From contig NZ_CP018346.1 in assembly GCF_001989455.1 (NCBI RefSeq), positions 1,054,001 to 1,118,000 on the forward strand: DNA of 64,000 nucleotides. The letters run 5' to 3'. This stretch comes from Prochlorococcus sp. RS04 (GTDB taxonomy: Bacteria; Cyanobacteriota; Cyanobacteriia; PCC-6307; Cyanobiaceae). The position numbers were made by a program, and so were the translations under genes. Of the stretch, positions 1-21,938 are shown in pieces. The notes beneath the pieces are model-generated. The model was not told the origin of the DNA and searched no databases. It saw nothing but the letters and a program-made list of their open reading frames with translations. Every line of letters begins with the position of its first letter. Within the stretch, counting starts at the first letter, position 1.

Positions 1-2519
1 TTTCCAAGAACTGAACCAGCAGCTAAAACATCTCCTGACTTCAAAGTTCCATTTTGTACTAACAAAGTAGCTACAGGGCCTTTTGCTTTGTCTAGGTGTG
101 CTTCAATAACAGTACCTTTTGCAAATCTATCAGGGTTAGCTTGTAGATCTTCTACCTCTGAAACTAATAAAATCATTTCGAGTAATTTATCAATGTTTTG
201 TTTTTTGATAGCACTTACTGGAACCATCACTGTATCTCCTCCCCAATCTTCAGCAATTAAATCTTTTTCTGATAGTTCCTGCTTCACTCTGTCAGGAGAT
301 GCCCCTTCTTTGTCAATTTTATTTATTGCAACAACTATTGGTACTTTTGCTGCTCTTGCATGACTGATAGCTTCTAGTGTTTGAGGCCTGCAACCATCAT
401 CTGCAGCAACCACAAGAACAGCTACGTCTGTAACCTTTGTGCCCCTTGCTCTCATTGCAGTGAAGGCTTCATGACCTGGGGTATCAAGAAAAGTTAATTT
501 TTTCTTTTGAGATTCATGTTCAAATTCAACTTGATAAGCACCTATGTGCTGAGTGATGCCCCCTGCTTCCCCCGAAGCTACTCTTGATTCTCTGATGGAA
601 TCTAAAAGACTTGTTTTGCCATGGTCTACATGACCCATGACTGTAATAACGGGTGGTCTTCTTATTAGATTATCAATATCTTCAGATTCAATCATATCAA
701 CAGTTTTCTCAGCAGCTTCTTGGATGTCATCTTGCAAAACAGGTACTCCAAATTCTTCTGCTACTGTTTCAATAGTTGCTAAGTCGAGTGATTGAGTAAC
801 AGTTGCAGTTATCCCTTTAAAAAAAAGAGATTTGATTATTTCAGAACTTTCAAGGCTTAATTTATCAGCTAATTCTTGAACAGTTAAATTATCTTCGGGA
901 ACTATTATCATTTCAGGTCTTACTTGTTTGGCCTCTTTGGCAGCCTTTAATTCCATTGCTCTCCTTTTCTGCCTTTGTCTTGTGGTCTCTTTTTTCTTCT
1001 TCTTAAATTGTTTGATAGATTTTTGAGATTTAGTTTCTTCAGACTTTTCTTTCTTAGGACGCGCCAGACTTGCTGATAAAATTGAAATTTTCTCGCCTGA
1101 ATATCCACTGGTTTCAGATGTTAATGAATCATCATTTTCACCAATAATATGAACTTTCTGCCTTTGTTTTTGAGGATTTTTACTTCTTAATGCTTCAAGT
1201 TTTGCGCTATCATCCCAGTCTGTCTTTCCAGGTTTCTTTGAACTATTTGAAAATGCTCTATGAGGAGGTTTTTTGGAACTTGGAGTAGCATTTGGACGAT
1301 TATTAGGCGCTTTCGCCTTTTGCTTAGGTGCATCGATATTTTGTTTTGAGTTATTCTTTTTACCTAGATTGTCTTTCTCAGAGTTACTATTTTTTTGAAG
1401 TTGTAAAAGTTCGTTAGGTGATACTGGCTTCCTTATCCTAGAAGAATTTTGGCCATTGAATTTAGAACCAGGCCTATTATTGGGCATGCCAGGTCTGTTG
1501 GGAGAACCAGCTCTATTGGGATCGCCTTGCCTATTAAATGAGCCAGGTCTGCCTTGATCTGAAGGTTTGTTTCTTAAACCAGGCCTATTGGGCATGCCAG
1601 GTCTATTGGGAGAACCAGTTCTATTGGGATTGCCTTGCCTATAAAATGAGCCAGGTCTGTCTTGATCTGAAGGTTTGTTTCTTAAACCAGGCCTATTGGG
1701 CATGCCAGGTCTATTAGGAGAACTAGGTCTGTTTGAGACAGTTTGTTTAAAAGCAATGTTTTGCTTATTGTTATTTTGCTTATTAGAATTTATTTTTGGA
1801 TCTTCTCTTCTAATTGGAGCTCCTACGAGCTCAGGGGTTTTCATTCCATTATTAAAAATTTTTGTTGTAGGTTTGTTCGTATTTTGATCAGGTTTATTTG
1901 ATAGTCGTCTTTTATCCCCTGAACTTGAGATGTTCTGGGAAGATTCGTTGGATTTAACATTATTATTTATGTTTTTAGGCTTTGCAATTAGTTGAATAGG
2001 TGGTTTTGCCGGACTTTTGATAGGTGGGGTTGTGTTATTTGCAAAAGTTTTTTTATCTTGGTTTACCTTCTGTGAAGGTTTACTATTTATATTTTTATTT
2101 GTAAGATTTGCTCGAGATTGTGAACTGTTGGTATTTGTGGGTTTATTGAGAATTGTAGGTTTATTTGAAATTATTTTTTGACTCTCAGGTTTATTAAGAG
2201 GTTTAATCAATAATGGCTTTTTTTTTGAATTGTCTTCAAGAGGTTTCCCTTTCATAGAAGCGATAACTGAAGATTCATTTTCTTTATTTTGTTTATAATT
2301 TTCTTTTTTAATCGAAGGTTTCTTAATAGAAAGAATTTTTTTATCTGAATTTTTTTTATTAATAAGATTTTTTATTTTTTTTGCTTCCTCTGCACTAATT
2401 GAACTGCTGTGGCTTTTTACTGAAATTGAAAGTTTTTGAGCGGCATCCAATATATCTTTATTTTCCAGATTTAAGTCTCTGGAAAGTTCATAAATTCTGA
2501 TTTTATCGCTGATAGTCAT
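1..2519 (-). CDS. infB: Translation initiation factor IF-2, C-terminal part beyond the window
   Basis: GTPase that brings initiator tRNA to the small ribosomal subunit. The reading frame opens at an ATG at 2519 and stays open to base 1, so about 839 residues are visible and the C-terminal domains are cut off. The start [14 protein letters not shown] is the typical IF-2 N-domain. A long Lys/Asn/Pro/Gly/Arg-rich linker follows, with a tandem repeat at about residues 266-345. The G domain shows GHVDHGKT (residues 629-636), DTPGHEAF and NKID. The long disordered linker is common in cyanobacterial IF-2. It is the last visible gene of rimP-nusA-ylxR-infB, an order conserved in many bacteria. Identification is secure; only the 3' end is missing. 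Confidence 0.97.
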   Translation of the reverse strand, partial: MTISDKIRIYELSRDLNLENKDILDAAQKLSISVKSHSSSISAEEAKKIKNLINKKNSDKKILSIKKPSIKKENYKQNKENESSVIASMKGKPLEDNSKKKPLLIKPLNKPESQKIISNKPTILNKPTNTNSSQSRANLTNKNINSKPSQKVNQDKKTFANNTTPPIKSPAKPPIQLIAKPKNINNNVKSNESSQNISSSGDKRRLSNKPDQNTNKPTTKIFNNGMKTPELVGAPIRREDPKINSNKQNNNKQNIAFKQTVSNRPSSPNRPGMPNRPGLRNKPSDQDRPGSFYRQGNPNRTGSPNRPGMPNRPGLRNKPSDQGRPGSFNRQGDPNRAGSPNRPGMPNNRPGSKFNGQNSSRIRKPVSPNELLQLQKNSNSEKDNLGKKNNSKQNIDAPKQKAKAPNNRPNATPSSKKPPHRAFSNSSKKPGKTDWDDSAKLEALRSKNPQKQRQKVHIIGENDDSLTSETSGYSGEKISILSASLARPKKEKSEETKSQKSIKQFKKKKKETTRQRQKRRAMELKAAKEAKQVRPEMIIVPEDNLTVQELADKLSLESSEIIKSLFFKGITATVTQSLDLATIETVAEEFGVPVLQDDIQEAAEKTVDMIESEDIDNLIRRPPVITVMGHVDHGKTSLLDSIRESRVASGEAGGITQHIGAYQVEFEHESQKKKLTFLDTPGHEAFTAMRARGTKVTDVAVLVVAADDGCRPQTLEAISHARAAKVPIVVAINKIDKEGASPDRVKQELSEKDLIAEDWGGDTVMVPVSAIKKQNIDKLLEMILLVSEVEDLQANPDRFAKGTVIEAHLDKAKGPVATLLVQNGTLKSGDVLAAGSVLG
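1483..1722. repeat. 108-bp in-frame tandem repeat inside infB
   Basis: Two full copies (1483-1590 and 1591-1698) differ at about 5 of 108 positions and are followed by a partial third copy. The marker GGCATGCC recurs at 1483, 1591 and 1699. The period equals 36 codons, so the IF-2 frame is kept. The encoded unit starts [16 protein letters not shown] and ends in repeats of the type PNRPG, so there is a shorter sub-repeat within each unit. The near-identity of the copies suggests a recent duplication. It lies in the disordered linker ahead of the G domain. Confidence 0.9.
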
Positions 2520-2575
2520 TTAATCTGATTTGTACTCTTTTGGAATTGAAGAGGATTTAATTTAATTATATTCCC

Positions 2576-2848
2576 TTAATGGGGATAGTTATTGTAGCTT
2601 GTAATTTCTTTTTCAAAAATTTCAATAAATTCAGGCTTTAAAAATGTTTTTAAAGCTTTTTGAAGCTTTTTTTTGATCTTGGAATCTGAGTAGCATTTTT
2701 TTGACTTGCAAATGTAAGCTGATCTCCCCATTCCCTTTTGAAGTGTGATGCCTTGCTTATAATCTTTAGTAATTTTTAAAAGATCTTTCCGGTCATATGT
2801 TTTTCTACATGAAATGCATACACGCAAAACAGGGATTTGTTGTGTCAC
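2576..2848 (-). CDS. ylxR: YlxR-family (DUF448) protein
   Basis: Small basic protein of 90 residues. The N-terminus has the family motif RVCISCRKTYDRKDLLKI (residues 9-26) with a CxxC pair, followed by the short hallmark stretch GRSAYIC. YlxR proteins are nucleic-acid-binding and almost always lie between nusA and infB, as here; in Bacillus a member has been linked to RNase P. The start overlaps the nusA stop by 4 bases, which points to coupled translation. The C-terminus is lysine-rich (KIKKKLQKALKTFLK). The family call is firm; the role in this organism is inferred only. Confidence 0.9.
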   Translation of the reverse strand: MTQQIPVLRVCISCRKTYDRKDLLKITKDYKQGITLQKGMGRSAYICKSKKCYSDSKIKKKLQKALKTFLKPEFIEIFEKEITSYNNYPH

Positions 2849-4248
2849 CGTTTTTTCTCCTCTTTGGCAGATATCTCAGTATCTTGAACAGTCTCTAATG
2901 GATCATTATCTGTGAATTCTTCTCCTTCGTATTGTTCCTCTCCATATTCTTCTTCATCTTCGGGAAGGGGATAAAGCTCTCTTAATCTTGCATCTTCTGC
3001 CGCACGCTCAGCTTGTTCTGCTTCTAATCTAATTTCAGCATCTCTCTGGAGATTCTCTTCTTCTTCTCTTTGAATGATTAATTCAGAGACTGCAGCATCT
3101 TCTGCTTCCTGATCGTATTCATGTGAGTTTTTAACGTCAATCTTCCAACCAGTTAATCTTGCGGCAAGTCTTACATTTTGACCTTCTCTACCAATTGCGA
3201 GACTTAATTGATCAGGTGGAACTAGTACGTGCGCATGTTGCCCTGCTGGGTCTACAAGTCTTACTTGATCGACTTTCGCAGGACTTAAAGAGTTTAAAAT
3301 ATACTGTATTGGATTAGATGACCATTTAATAACATCAATTTTTTCTCCTCTTAATTCATTTACTACTTGTTGAATCCTTGCTCCTCTAGCTCCAATACAG
3401 GCACCTACAGGGTCCACTTCTTCTTCGACACTATCTACAGCTACTTTTGTTCTTGGCCCAACAGCTCTTGAAGGAGGGTTGGCTTCTCTTGAAACAGCAA
3501 CAATTTTCACTGTGCCTTCTTGAATTTCAGGGACTTCATTTTCAAATAAATAAACCACTAAACCAGCATTTGCTCTACTTACAAAAAGTTGCGGCCCTTT
3601 TCTTGCAATTTCGCTAACTTCTTTCAAAAATACTTTGAAAGTTGCATTTGCTCTATAATTATCATTTGGTAATTGATCTCTCTTGGGAAGTTCGGCCTCT
3701 ACTTCAGGTCTACCAATACCCGAACTTACTCCCATAATTACTGATTGTCTTTCAAATCTTATAACTCTTGCAGTTAAAACAGGATCTTCCAAATCCGCAA
3801 ATTCTTCTTGGATCATTCTTCGTTGTTGATCTCTTAATTTTTGAGCTAAAACTTGCTTTGTTGTTGAAGCAGCCATTCGCCCAAAATCTTCTTTTTCTGG
3901 AGTAACGTCTAAAACAACTGTGTCGCCTATTTGCGCATCTTCAGCTACTTGTTTAACTTCTACAAGAGATATTTGATGATCTTCGCTCTCAACTTCTTCA
4001 ACTATTATTTTACTCGATAATATCCTATAACCTTCTTCATCTAGATCTAGTCCAACATCAAAATTACTGAAATACTCTTCATCAAATGGATCTTGATTAA
4101 CTCCAATGTAAAAAGTTTTTCTATATTTTTCGTATCCTTTTAATAAAGCTTCGCGTAAGGCTAATTCAACGATATTAGGAGGTAACTTTTTTTCCTCACT
4201 AATGTCTTCAATGAGATTGTTTAAACCTGGGAGAATAACTAATGCCAT
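2845..4248 (-). CDS. nusA: Transcription termination/antitermination factor NusA
   Basis: RNA polymerase-bound elongation factor acting in pausing, termination and antitermination. The 467-residue protein shows the N-terminal RNAP-binding domain (start MALVILPGLNNLIEDIS), an S1 domain, and two KH domains with GACIGARGARIQ and LAIGREGQNVRLAARLTGW. The C-terminus is a glutamate-rich tail (about residues 385-467) in place of the acidic repeats of E. coli NusA, so it is shorter than the 495-residue E. coli form. It sits 34 bases after rimP and overlaps ylxR by 4 bases, forming one operon. Confidence 0.97.
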   Translation of the reverse strand: MALVILPGLNNLIEDISEEKKLPPNIVELALREALLKGYEKYRKTFYIGVNQDPFDEEYFSNFDVGLDLDEEGYRILSSKIIVEEVESEDHQISLVEVKQVAEDAQIGDTVVLDVTPEKEDFGRMAASTTKQVLAQKLRDQQRRMIQEEFADLEDPVLTARVIRFERQSVIMGVSSGIGRPEVEAELPKRDQLPNDNYRANATFKVFLKEVSEIARKGPQLFVSRANAGLVVYLFENEVPEIQEGTVKIVAVSREANPPSRAVGPRTKVAVDSVEEEVDPVGACIGARGARIQQVVNELRGEKIDVIKWSSNPIQYILNSLSPAKVDQVRLVDPAGQHAHVLVPPDQLSLAIGREGQNVRLAARLTGWKIDVKNSHEYDQEAEDAAVSELIIQREEEENLQRDAEIRLEAEQAERAAEDARLRELYPLPEDEEEYGEEQYEGEEFTDNDPLETVQDTEISAKEEKKR

Positions 4249-4282
4249 CTATGATGGGGATTTGAATAATGGTTGAAAATAA

Positions 4283-4750
4283 TTAATCTTTTAATGTACA
4301 AAGACTAATTTTTAGTACTTCATCAAAAGGGATTTTTTTAATCTTACCTTTTATGTTAATGGCTAAATAATCTTTAGACTTTTCATAAAGTAAACCATTC
4401 AGAAATTTTATTTTTGAATTCTTTTGGTTTAACTCAACATTAACTGGAAAACCTTTAAAAGTTTTGAAGTCTCTTTCTGAGGTTAGTTCATCACTGACCC
4501 CTTGACTACTAATTTCTAAGACATATGAACAATTTAAAAGATTTGATTTTTCTATTTCGTCAGATGCTGGGGTATTAAATGCCGCACAATCATCTAGGGA
4601 AATGTCATCCCCATCAGTTTTTCTTATAGTTATTTCAATAACAATTGGATTTTGATTAGTTCGTATATTTAAACCGCAGATTTCTAAATCCCGCTCATTA
4701 GCAACTTTTTCTAATAAAGCTTCTAGTTTACTTTTGTTTTCTTTATTCAA
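4283..4750 (-). CDS. rimP: Ribosome maturation factor RimP
   Basis: Assembly factor for the 30S subunit, 155 residues, the usual length. The typical central segment [20 protein letters not shown] (residues 76-95) corresponds to the family signature YxLEVSSPGxxRPL; the Pro and Arg of that signature are changed here, as in other picocyanobacteria as far as I recall. It is the first gene of the rimP-nusA-ylxR-infB operon and diverges from the protease gene at 4912, with 161 bases between them that should hold both promoters. Confidence 0.92.
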   Translation of the reverse strand: MNKENKSKLEALLEKVANERDLEICGLNIRTNQNPIVIEITIRKTDGDDISLDDCAAFNTPASDEIEKSNLLNCSYVLEISSQGVSDELTSERDFKTFKGFPVNVELNQKNSKIKFLNGLLYEKSKDYLAINIKGKIKKIPFDEVLKISLCTLKD

Positions 4751-4860
4751 ATTTATTTTTTTAATTTATTTAGAATTTATTTTCACACATTAAGAAGTTT
4801 TTTCTATAGAAAAATTTAAAAATTTGCATTTTATGGATGTAAACAAAAAAACAACAATAA

Positions 4861-6042
<1,182 letters not shown>

Positions 6043-6089
6043 AGCACCCATTGAAATTTAATAATCTATAACAATTAGAGAAAAAGATT

Positions 6090-6803
6090 TTGGATTCACA
6101 AACTCAAATGAAAAAAGTAGTTGCTGATGCAGCAATAAAGGAAGTAAAGAGTGACATGATTCTTGGATTAGGTTCCGGATCTACAGCTGCGTTAATGATA
6201 AAAAGCCTTGCGGATGAAATGCGTTCTGGGAAACTCCAAAATATAAGAGGTGTTGCAACTTCTTTTCAATCAGAAGTTTTAGCGCTTGAACTGGATATCC
6301 CACTTATCGATCTAGCTTCTGTGTCTCAAATTGATCTAGCTATTGATGGAGCAGATGAAGTTGATCCAGGATTTCAATTAATAAAAGGAGGAGGAGCATG
6401 CCATGTTAGAGAAAAATTAGTGGCATCTAAAGCTAATCAGTTGTTGATTGTTGTTGATGAAACTAAACTCGTACAAAATCTAAATCAATCTTTCCCTTTA
6501 CCTGTAGAAGTTCTTCCAAATGCTTGGAAGCAAGTTCAGGAAGTCATTTCAGAAATGAATGGCAGTTCTTCTTTAAGAATGGCTACTAAAAAAGCTGGCC
6601 CTGTTGTAACTGACCAAGGCAACCTTATCCTAGATGTATTATTTAAAGACGGTATTAAGAATCCAAAAGACATAGAAATGAAGATTAACAATATTCCAGG
6701 AGTATTAGAAAATGGATTATTCGTTGATCTTACAGATAAAGTATTAGTTGGTAAAATTGAAGACAACAATCCAGTGGTTTATTCACCCTCAAGAACTAGC
6801 TAA
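6090..6803 (+). CDS. rpiA: Ribose-5-phosphate isomerase A
   Basis: Interconverts ribose-5-phosphate and ribulose-5-phosphate in the Calvin cycle and pentose phosphate pathway. The 237-residue protein carries GLGSGSTA (residues 26-33, phosphate binding), DGADEVD and [11 protein letters not shown], which hold the active-site Asp, Lys and Glu of the family. The start used is TTG at 6090; an ATG at codon 7 (6108) is a possible alternative. The 3' end overlaps the convergent hisD by 4 bases, so no separate terminator is possible between them. Confidence 0.96.
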   Translation: MDSQTQMKKVVADAAIKEVKSDMILGLGSGSTAALMIKSLADEMRSGKLQNIRGVATSFQSEVLALELDIPLIDLASVSQIDLAIDGADEVDPGFQLIKGGGACHVREKLVASKANQLLIVVDETKLVQNLNQSFPLPVEVLPNAWKQVQEVISEMNGSSSLRMATKKAGPVVTDQGNLILDVLFKDGIKNPKDIEMKINNIPGVLENGLFVDLTDKVLVGKIEDNNPVVYSPSRTS

Positions 6804-8086
6804 TCTTCAAATCTTATCTCTACAGAGTTAGAGTGGCTATGTAATCCTTCACTTTTAGCAAGATTAATAATATCAAGACTATGAACTTTTAAACTTTCTT
6901 CATTAAATTCAATTATTGAAGTATTTTTCATAAAAGTTTCAACCCCTAAAGAACCGCTAAATCTAGAATTTCCTGAAGTGGGTAAAGTATGATTTGGTCC
7001 CGCAAGATAATCTCCAACAGCTTCTGGCGTCCATTTTCCTAAAAATATCGCTCCTGCATTCTCTATACTTGCAAGAATTTTTTTTGAATCTAAGGTAAGG
7101 ATTTCTAGGTGTTCAGGAGCAAAGTTATTACTTAGTTCAACACATGATTCGTAATTCTCGCAAATCACAATTAAACCCCAATTTTTTATTGATTGCATGC
7201 AAATTTCTTTTCTTGGATGATCATCTATTTTTTTATAAAGTTCTTCCAAAACTTCTTTTGCCTGGTTTTTTGATGTAGTTAAAAGTATTGATGAAGCTAA
7301 AGGATCATGTTCTGCTTGCGCTAATAGATCAGATGCTATATGAGTGCTCTGAGCTGTTTCATCTGCAATTATTAATATTTCACTTGGACCAGCTAGAGAA
7401 TCAATCCCTGTAGAACCATAAATGAGTTTTTTCGCAGTTGTAACATATATATTCCCTGGACCTGAAATAACATCAACTTTATTGATTTGACTTGTGCCAA
7501 ATGCTAAAGCACCAATTGCTTGAGCTCCTCCAATTCTAAATACTTTATTGACCCCTGATAAGTAAGCTGCAGCTAAAACAGTTTTGTTTATTTCCCCTTC
7601 TTTATTCCCAGGAGATACCATAATAATTTCTTCTACTCCTGCTACTTTTGCAGGTATAGCATTCATCAATACTGTACTTGGATAAGCAGCTCTACCTCCA
7701 GGAATATAAATACCTGCATTCTTAACTGGTCTCCATCTCCTTTGGACGATATCACCATATTCACCTTTTATAGTGAAAGATTGAGGAATCTCTTTTTCAT
7801 GGAATTTTTGAATTCTTTCATGAGCTACCACAAGTGAGCGCTTTAAATTGTTATCGATTTCATCCCATGCATTCTTTATTTGATCCGCACTCACTTGCAT
7901 AGGGTCAGGGTCGAAGCCATCAAATTTTTTTGTATATTTTTCTACCGCTATATCTCCAGAAATTTTTACCTCTTGGATAATTTCTTCAACAATTCTATTT
8001 ATCTTATTATTGTTTTCTGAATTAGTTCGAGTAGAAATCCTTTTTAATTCTTCAATAGCTTCTTTTTTTTTATTTATGATCTTCAT
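6800..8086 (-). CDS. hisD: Histidinol dehydrogenase
   Basis: Catalyses the last two steps of histidine synthesis, histidinol to histidine with two NAD+. The length, 428 residues, is normal. Visible family segments are [50 protein letters not shown] and the catalytic Glu-His pair in [10 protein letters not shown]. It stands alone on the minus strand with no other his gene nearby, which is common in cyanobacteria where his genes are scattered. It diverges from rpsT and converges with rpiA. Confidence 0.97.
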   Translation of the reverse strand: MKIINKKKEAIEELKRISTRTNSENNNKINRIVEEIIQEVKISGDIAVEKYTKKFDGFDPDPMQVSADQIKNAWDEIDNNLKRSLVVAHERIQKFHEKEIPQSFTIKGEYGDIVQRRWRPVKNAGIYIPGGRAAYPSTVLMNAIPAKVAGVEEIIMVSPGNKEGEINKTVLAAAYLSGVNKVFRIGGAQAIGALAFGTSQINKVDVISGPGNIYVTTAKKLIYGSTGIDSLAGPSEILIIADETAQSTHIASDLLAQAEHDPLASSILLTTSKNQAKEVLEELYKKIDDHPRKEICMQSIKNWGLIVICENYESCVELSNNFAPEHLEILTLDSKKILASIENAGAIFLGKWTPEAVGDYLAGPNHTLPTSGNSRFSGSLGVETFMKNTSIIEFNEESLKVHSLDIINLAKSEGLHSHSNSVEIRFED

Positions 8087-8153
8087 TTGCTTAATTTTTC
8101 AAATAGATAGAAAGGCTCAAAACCCAATTTAATATCTTCTAAATTATATATGA

Positions 8154-8183
8154 TTGATTAGTTGTCGATTTATTTGTTATGAT
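8154..8183 (+). promoter_or_regulatory. Possible sigma-70-type promoter of rpsT
   Basis: TTGATT (8154-8159) and TATGAT (8178-8183) are separated by 18 bases and end 26 bases before the rpsT GTG codon. The spacing and the -10 match are good for a housekeeping promoter, but AT-rich DNA gives such matches by chance. Confidence 0.4.
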
Positions 8184-8209
8184 AAAAATCTTCTATTTAT
8201 GCACCCTCT

Positions 8210-8503
8210 GTGGCCAACAACAAATCAGCAAAAAAGAGAATACAAATTGCCGAAAGAAATCGTTTAATAAATAAGTCATATAAATCTACTGTTAGGACTT
8301 TAACCAAAAAAACCCTAGAGAACTGCGAAAAATACAAGAAAAATCCAAATGAGGATAATAAAAATTTAGTGAAAACAAGTCTTAATAAAGCTTTTAGCTT
8401 AATTGACAAAGCAGTTAAAAAAAATGTTCTTCACAAGAACAACGGAGCTAATAAAAAATCGAAAATCAACAATTTTGTAAAAACTGCTCTTACCACTAAG
8501 TAA
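8210..8503 (+). CDS. rpsT: 30S ribosomal protein S20
   Basis: Primary 16S rRNA-binding protein of the small subunit. The 97-residue, lysine-rich protein starts with the family's hallmark (M)ANNKSAKKRIQIAERN and ends in a helical segment NKAFSLIDKAVKKNVLHKN. The start is a GTG at 8210; no in-frame ATG fits the N-terminus. It is followed 18 bases later by tatD. Confidence 0.97.
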   Translation: MANNKSAKKRIQIAERNRLINKSYKSTVRTLTKKTLENCEKYKKNPNEDNKNLVKTSLNKAFSLIDKAVKKNVLHKNNGANKKSKINNFVKTALTTK

Positions 8504-8521
8504 TAACGACAGATCACTATT

Positions 8522-9331
8522 ATGAGCGATATAGAACTCATAGACTCGCACTGTCATTTAATATTTGAGAATTTTGAGAGAGATCTTGAAGATGTTGTTT
8601 TAAGATTGCGCTCAAGAGGTGTTAAAAAATTAGTTCATGCTTGTTGTGAATTAACAGAAATTCCAAAGTTGAAAAAAATATCCCATAAATTTCATGAAAT
8701 TTACTACTCAGTTGGTTTGCATCCGTTAGAAGCAAAAAAATGGGAACAAAGTTCAAAATCTCTTTTAAAAAAATCAGCTCTAGAAGATAGACGAGTTGTA
8801 GCTATTGGGGAATTAGGCTTGGATTTTTTTAAAAATGAAAATAAAATTCAGCAGATTGAAGCACTTATTCCGCAAATGGAGTTAGCTTATGAACTTCAAT
8901 TGCCCGTAATTATCCATTGCAGAGATGCTGCAAATGAAATGATTGAGATATGTAGTGATCTCTCTAGAAGAGGGAAATGTCCTGATGGTGTACTTCATTG
9001 TTGGACGGGAACACCAAAAGAAATGAAGCAATTCTTGAATCTTGGATTTTACATAAGTTTTAGTGGTATAGTAACTTTCCCAAAAGCACATGAAATTCAC
9101 GAGTGTGCCAAAATAGTTCCAAATGATAAATACTTAATTGAAACTGACTCACCATTTTTAGCTCCTGTCCCTCATAGGGGTAAAAGAAATGAACCTGCGT
9201 TTGTTGAAAATGTTGCCAATTATATGGCAGATTTAAGATCTACTGAATTAATCACAATTGCTAGAGAGTCATATAAGAATGCTGAAGATTTGTTTAAATT
9301 TGACTTGTTAAGTAGACGTAGCAGCTGTTAG
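8522..9331 (+). CDS. tatD: TatD-family metal-dependent deoxyribonuclease
   Basis: TIM-barrel metallohydrolase of 269 residues. Metal-binding motifs are in order: DSHCHL (residues 8-13), GLHP, GELGLDFF, VIIHCRDA, LHCWTG and ETDSPFLAP. Family members act as 3'-5' DNA or RNA exonucleases, so the name from the Tat operon is historical. It lies 18 bases after rpsT and probably shares its transcript, ahead of the 222-base rpoB leader. Confidence 0.94.
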   Translation: MSDIELIDSHCHLIFENFERDLEDVVLRLRSRGVKKLVHACCELTEIPKLKKISHKFHEIYYSVGLHPLEAKKWEQSSKSLLKKSALEDRRVVAIGELGLDFFKNENKIQQIEALIPQMELAYELQLPVIIHCRDAANEMIEICSDLSRRGKCPDGVLHCWTGTPKEMKQFLNLGFYISFSGIVTFPKAHEIHECAKIVPNDKYLIETDSPFLAPVPHRGKRNEPAFVENVANYMADLRSTELITIARESYKNAEDLFKFDLLSRRSSC

Positions 9332-9553
9332 TATTAGGAATTACTGGAAATTTTTCTTAATTTTTTTGACTTTAACAAACACAGTTAATTATTTATCAGC
9401 ATAAAACAAAATTTAATTCTTATTTTTTAGATTGTTTTTTGTTGAAATCGAGATTTAATTGTTTATCTCATTTTAAGTGAAAAGTTAAAGAACTAATTAT
9501 TAAGTAGATTAAAAGTAAATAGTAAATCTCACAAAATCGCAGGGTTTTCTTGG

Positions 9554-18923
<9,370 letters not shown>

Positions 18924-18974
18924 ATATTTTCCATAATTATTTTTAATGACTAGAATAGATTTTTATGTTCGTAA

Positions 18975-19130
<156 letters not shown>

Positions 19131-19147
19131 AAATAGTTTTGAATTAA

Positions 19148-20206
<1,059 letters not shown>

Positions 20207-20254
20207 TATTATCCATTAAAAATTTTTTAAAAGTTTCTTAAACAGGTTATTATT

Positions 20255-20401
20255 GTGATAATTAATCTTAAATCTTTGGGTTTTATTAAGACAAAAATTT
20301 TACCTTTCGCTATTGTCTCACTTTTTGGGATTGCCTTCTTTGCAGTTAGTGCAAGAATTTGGTTGCCAGGAGATATGATGTCTCCTGCCCCTATAAATTA
20401 A
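20255..20401 (+). CDS. Small single-span membrane protein of unknown function
   Basis: A 48-residue ORF starting with GTG. It has a basic N-terminus (KSLGFIKTK), one hydrophobic span (about residues 16-33, ILPFAIVSLFGIAFFAVS) and a short tail ARIWLPGDMMSPAPIN. The charge pattern predicts the N-terminus in the cytoplasm. It lies 48 bases after rlmN and 17 before the HEAT-repeat gene on the same strand. I do not recognise the family. The size and shape resemble accessory subunits of thylakoid complexes, but that is only a resemblance. Confidence 0.7.
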   Translation: MIINLKSLGFIKTKILPFAIVSLFGIAFFAVSARIWLPGDMMSPAPIN

Positions 20402-20418
20402 TATTTTTAGTTTTTATA

Positions 20419-21186
20419 ATGACAAAAAATAATGATCCTAATAAAGAAAGCTTAGTTGATATCGCTGTTGATCCAGAAGTTTTAGCGAGAGAATTAGCCT
20501 TAGAAATTGAAATAGATCCTTTAGAACAAATTGATGAAGATTCTTTTTCAAAAGGTTTAAACATAACTCAAGAGTGCAATGAAGCATTAAAAATGCTCAA
20601 AGGTAACAGAGAAGAAAGAATACAGGGTTTAAGAATATTTTGTGAATATAGAGATTCAAGATCTTTTCCTCTTTTGTTACCATTACTTGACCAACCTTGT
20701 CCTGTTGAAAGAATGAGTGTGGTATATGCTTTAGGCCGTAATCCATGTCCTACCGCGGTTGAGAAACTTGTCAGTCTTTTGGAGACTGACGATAATGCTT
20801 ATGTCAGAAGAGCAACTGCATGGAGCTTAGCTAATTATGATAATCAAATTGTTTTGAAGCCATTAATAAATGCTTTGAAGAACGACGTAGCCGCAGTAAG
20901 GTTGTGGTCATCTAGTTCTTTAGCTGAAATCGGAAATGTTTCTTTGGAAAATGCTCAATTAGCAGCAGAACAACTTTTAATAAGTTTAAAAATAGATAAT
21001 GAACCGGGTGTAAGAAGTAATTGCATCTGGTCATTGTGTAGATTGTACGAAAAACTAAACTATACAATTCAAGAAAGTTTCGTTGATGAATGTACCAAGA
21101 TAGCTCTTTTCGATAAAGAACCTTCTGTTATGGAAGAAGCAAAAACTGCCTTGGATTCAATGGGGATGCAAGGTTTTTATAACTAA
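20419..21186 (+). CDS. HEAT-repeat protein (PBS-lyase-like repeats)
   Basis: A 255-residue protein made of helical HEAT-like repeats: RSFPLLLPLLDQPCPVERMS, AVEKLVSLLETDDNAYVRRA, IVLKPLINALKNDVAAVRLW and further units up to the C-terminus. The ATG at 20419 (MTKNNDPNKES) is preferred over upstream starts that would read into the preceding small gene. Such repeats occur in CpcE/NblB-type phycobilisome proteins. High-light Prochlorococcus has almost no phycobiliprotein, so a general protein-interaction role is more likely. Partner unknown. Confidence 0.85.
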   Translation: MTKNNDPNKESLVDIAVDPEVLARELALEIEIDPLEQIDEDSFSKGLNITQECNEALKMLKGNREERIQGLRIFCEYRDSRSFPLLLPLLDQPCPVERMSVVYALGRNPCPTAVEKLVSLLETDDNAYVRRATAWSLANYDNQIVLKPLINALKNDVAAVRLWSSSSLAEIGNVSLENAQLAAEQLLISLKIDNEPGVRSNCIWSLCRLYEKLNYTIQESFVDECTKIALFDKEPSVMEEAKTALDSMGMQGFYN

Positions 21187-21334
21187 ATTTCTTAATTTTT
21201 TTTCAAGAACACTTGATAACTAATTAATTTATCAGATATTCAATATAAAAATTAAAATTAATTAACTTGTACCAACTGAAACAAAATATTTTCGTTATTC
21301 TATATAAAGTAAAAGTACTCATTACTTGAATTTA

Positions 21335-21550
21335 ATGCCTCAAAAAACTTTGAGATTCAAAATTCATCAAGACGGAAGAGTTGAAGAGACTGTTGAGGGA
21401 TTTACTGGTAATTCATGCAATGAAGCTACAAAAAATCTCGAAGACGCTCTCGGTAAAGTAACAGTTAAGAATAAAACTTCTGATGCTTTCATCTCTAATA
21501 AAAGTGAAAACTTAACACAATTAATTAACGATTCTAATGTCACATTTTAG
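21335..21550 (+). CDS. DUF2997 family small protein
   Basis: A 71-residue protein starting MPQKTLRFKIHQDGRVEETV. The pattern RFKIxxDGRVEExVxGFxGxxC is characteristic of DUF2997. I chose the ATG at 21335 rather than the TTG three codons upstream because it starts at the family's usual beta strand. The end overlaps the Ycf35 gene by 14 bases. DUF2997, Ycf35 and a ferredoxin travel together in many cyanobacteria. The biochemical role is unknown. Confidence 0.85.
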   Translation: MPQKTLRFKIHQDGRVEETVEGFTGNSCNEATKNLEDALGKVTVKNKTSDAFISNKSENLTQLINDSNVTF

Positions 21551-21929
21551 TACAATTAAAACTCAGCTCAAAGAAGTAGAGCCATTAATTAAGGCTTTAA
21601 ATCATTTCGGTTATAGTATTAATCAAGAAGAAAAGTTTGTAAAAGGATATAAAGGTCAATTCACAGCCGTTGATATAAGCATGAATTTACCTGGTGATAC
21701 CCAAGTTGGATTTAAATGGGATAACAACTCTAATTCATATGAATTAGTTACTGACCTTGATCTATGGAAATTTGAGATTCCAGTAGAAAGATTTATCTCA
21801 AAAGTTACACAAATGTATGCATACCAAACAATCATTTCTAAAACGCAAGAAGACGGATATCAAATCGTAGAGCAAAAAAATAAAAATGATGGTTCTATTG
21901 AATTGGTCTTAACCAAGTGGGAAAACTAA
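21537..21929 (+). CDS. ycf35: Ycf35 (DUF1257) family protein
   Basis: A 130-residue protein starting MSHFSTIKTQLKEVEPLIKA, the typical Ycf35 N-terminus, with GYKGQFTAVDISM and VGFKWDNNSNSYELVTDLD following. Ycf35 is also encoded in red-algal plastids. Function is not established. It overlaps the DUF2997 gene by 14 bases and is 9 bases ahead of a ferredoxin gene, so the three are translated from one message. Confidence 0.93.
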   Translation: MSHFSTIKTQLKEVEPLIKALNHFGYSINQEEKFVKGYKGQFTAVDISMNLPGDTQVGFKWDNNSNSYELVTDLDLWKFEIPVERFISKVTQMYAYQTIISKTQEDGYQIVEQKNKNDGSIELVLTKWEN

Positions 21930-21938
21930 TTTCAAGAT

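Noticed and set aside
9332-9553. Structured or regulatory leader of rpoB
   Set aside because: I searched it for inverted repeats and short ORFs and found nothing better than chance in AT-rich DNA.
20359-20418. N-terminal extension of the HEAT-repeat protein
   Set aside because: It would read out of frame through the end of the 48-residue gene; the ATG at 20419 fits better.
21187-21334. TGATAA/TTATCA inverted repeat before DUF2997
   Set aside because: Only six A/T-rich pairs around a 9-base loop; expected by chance.
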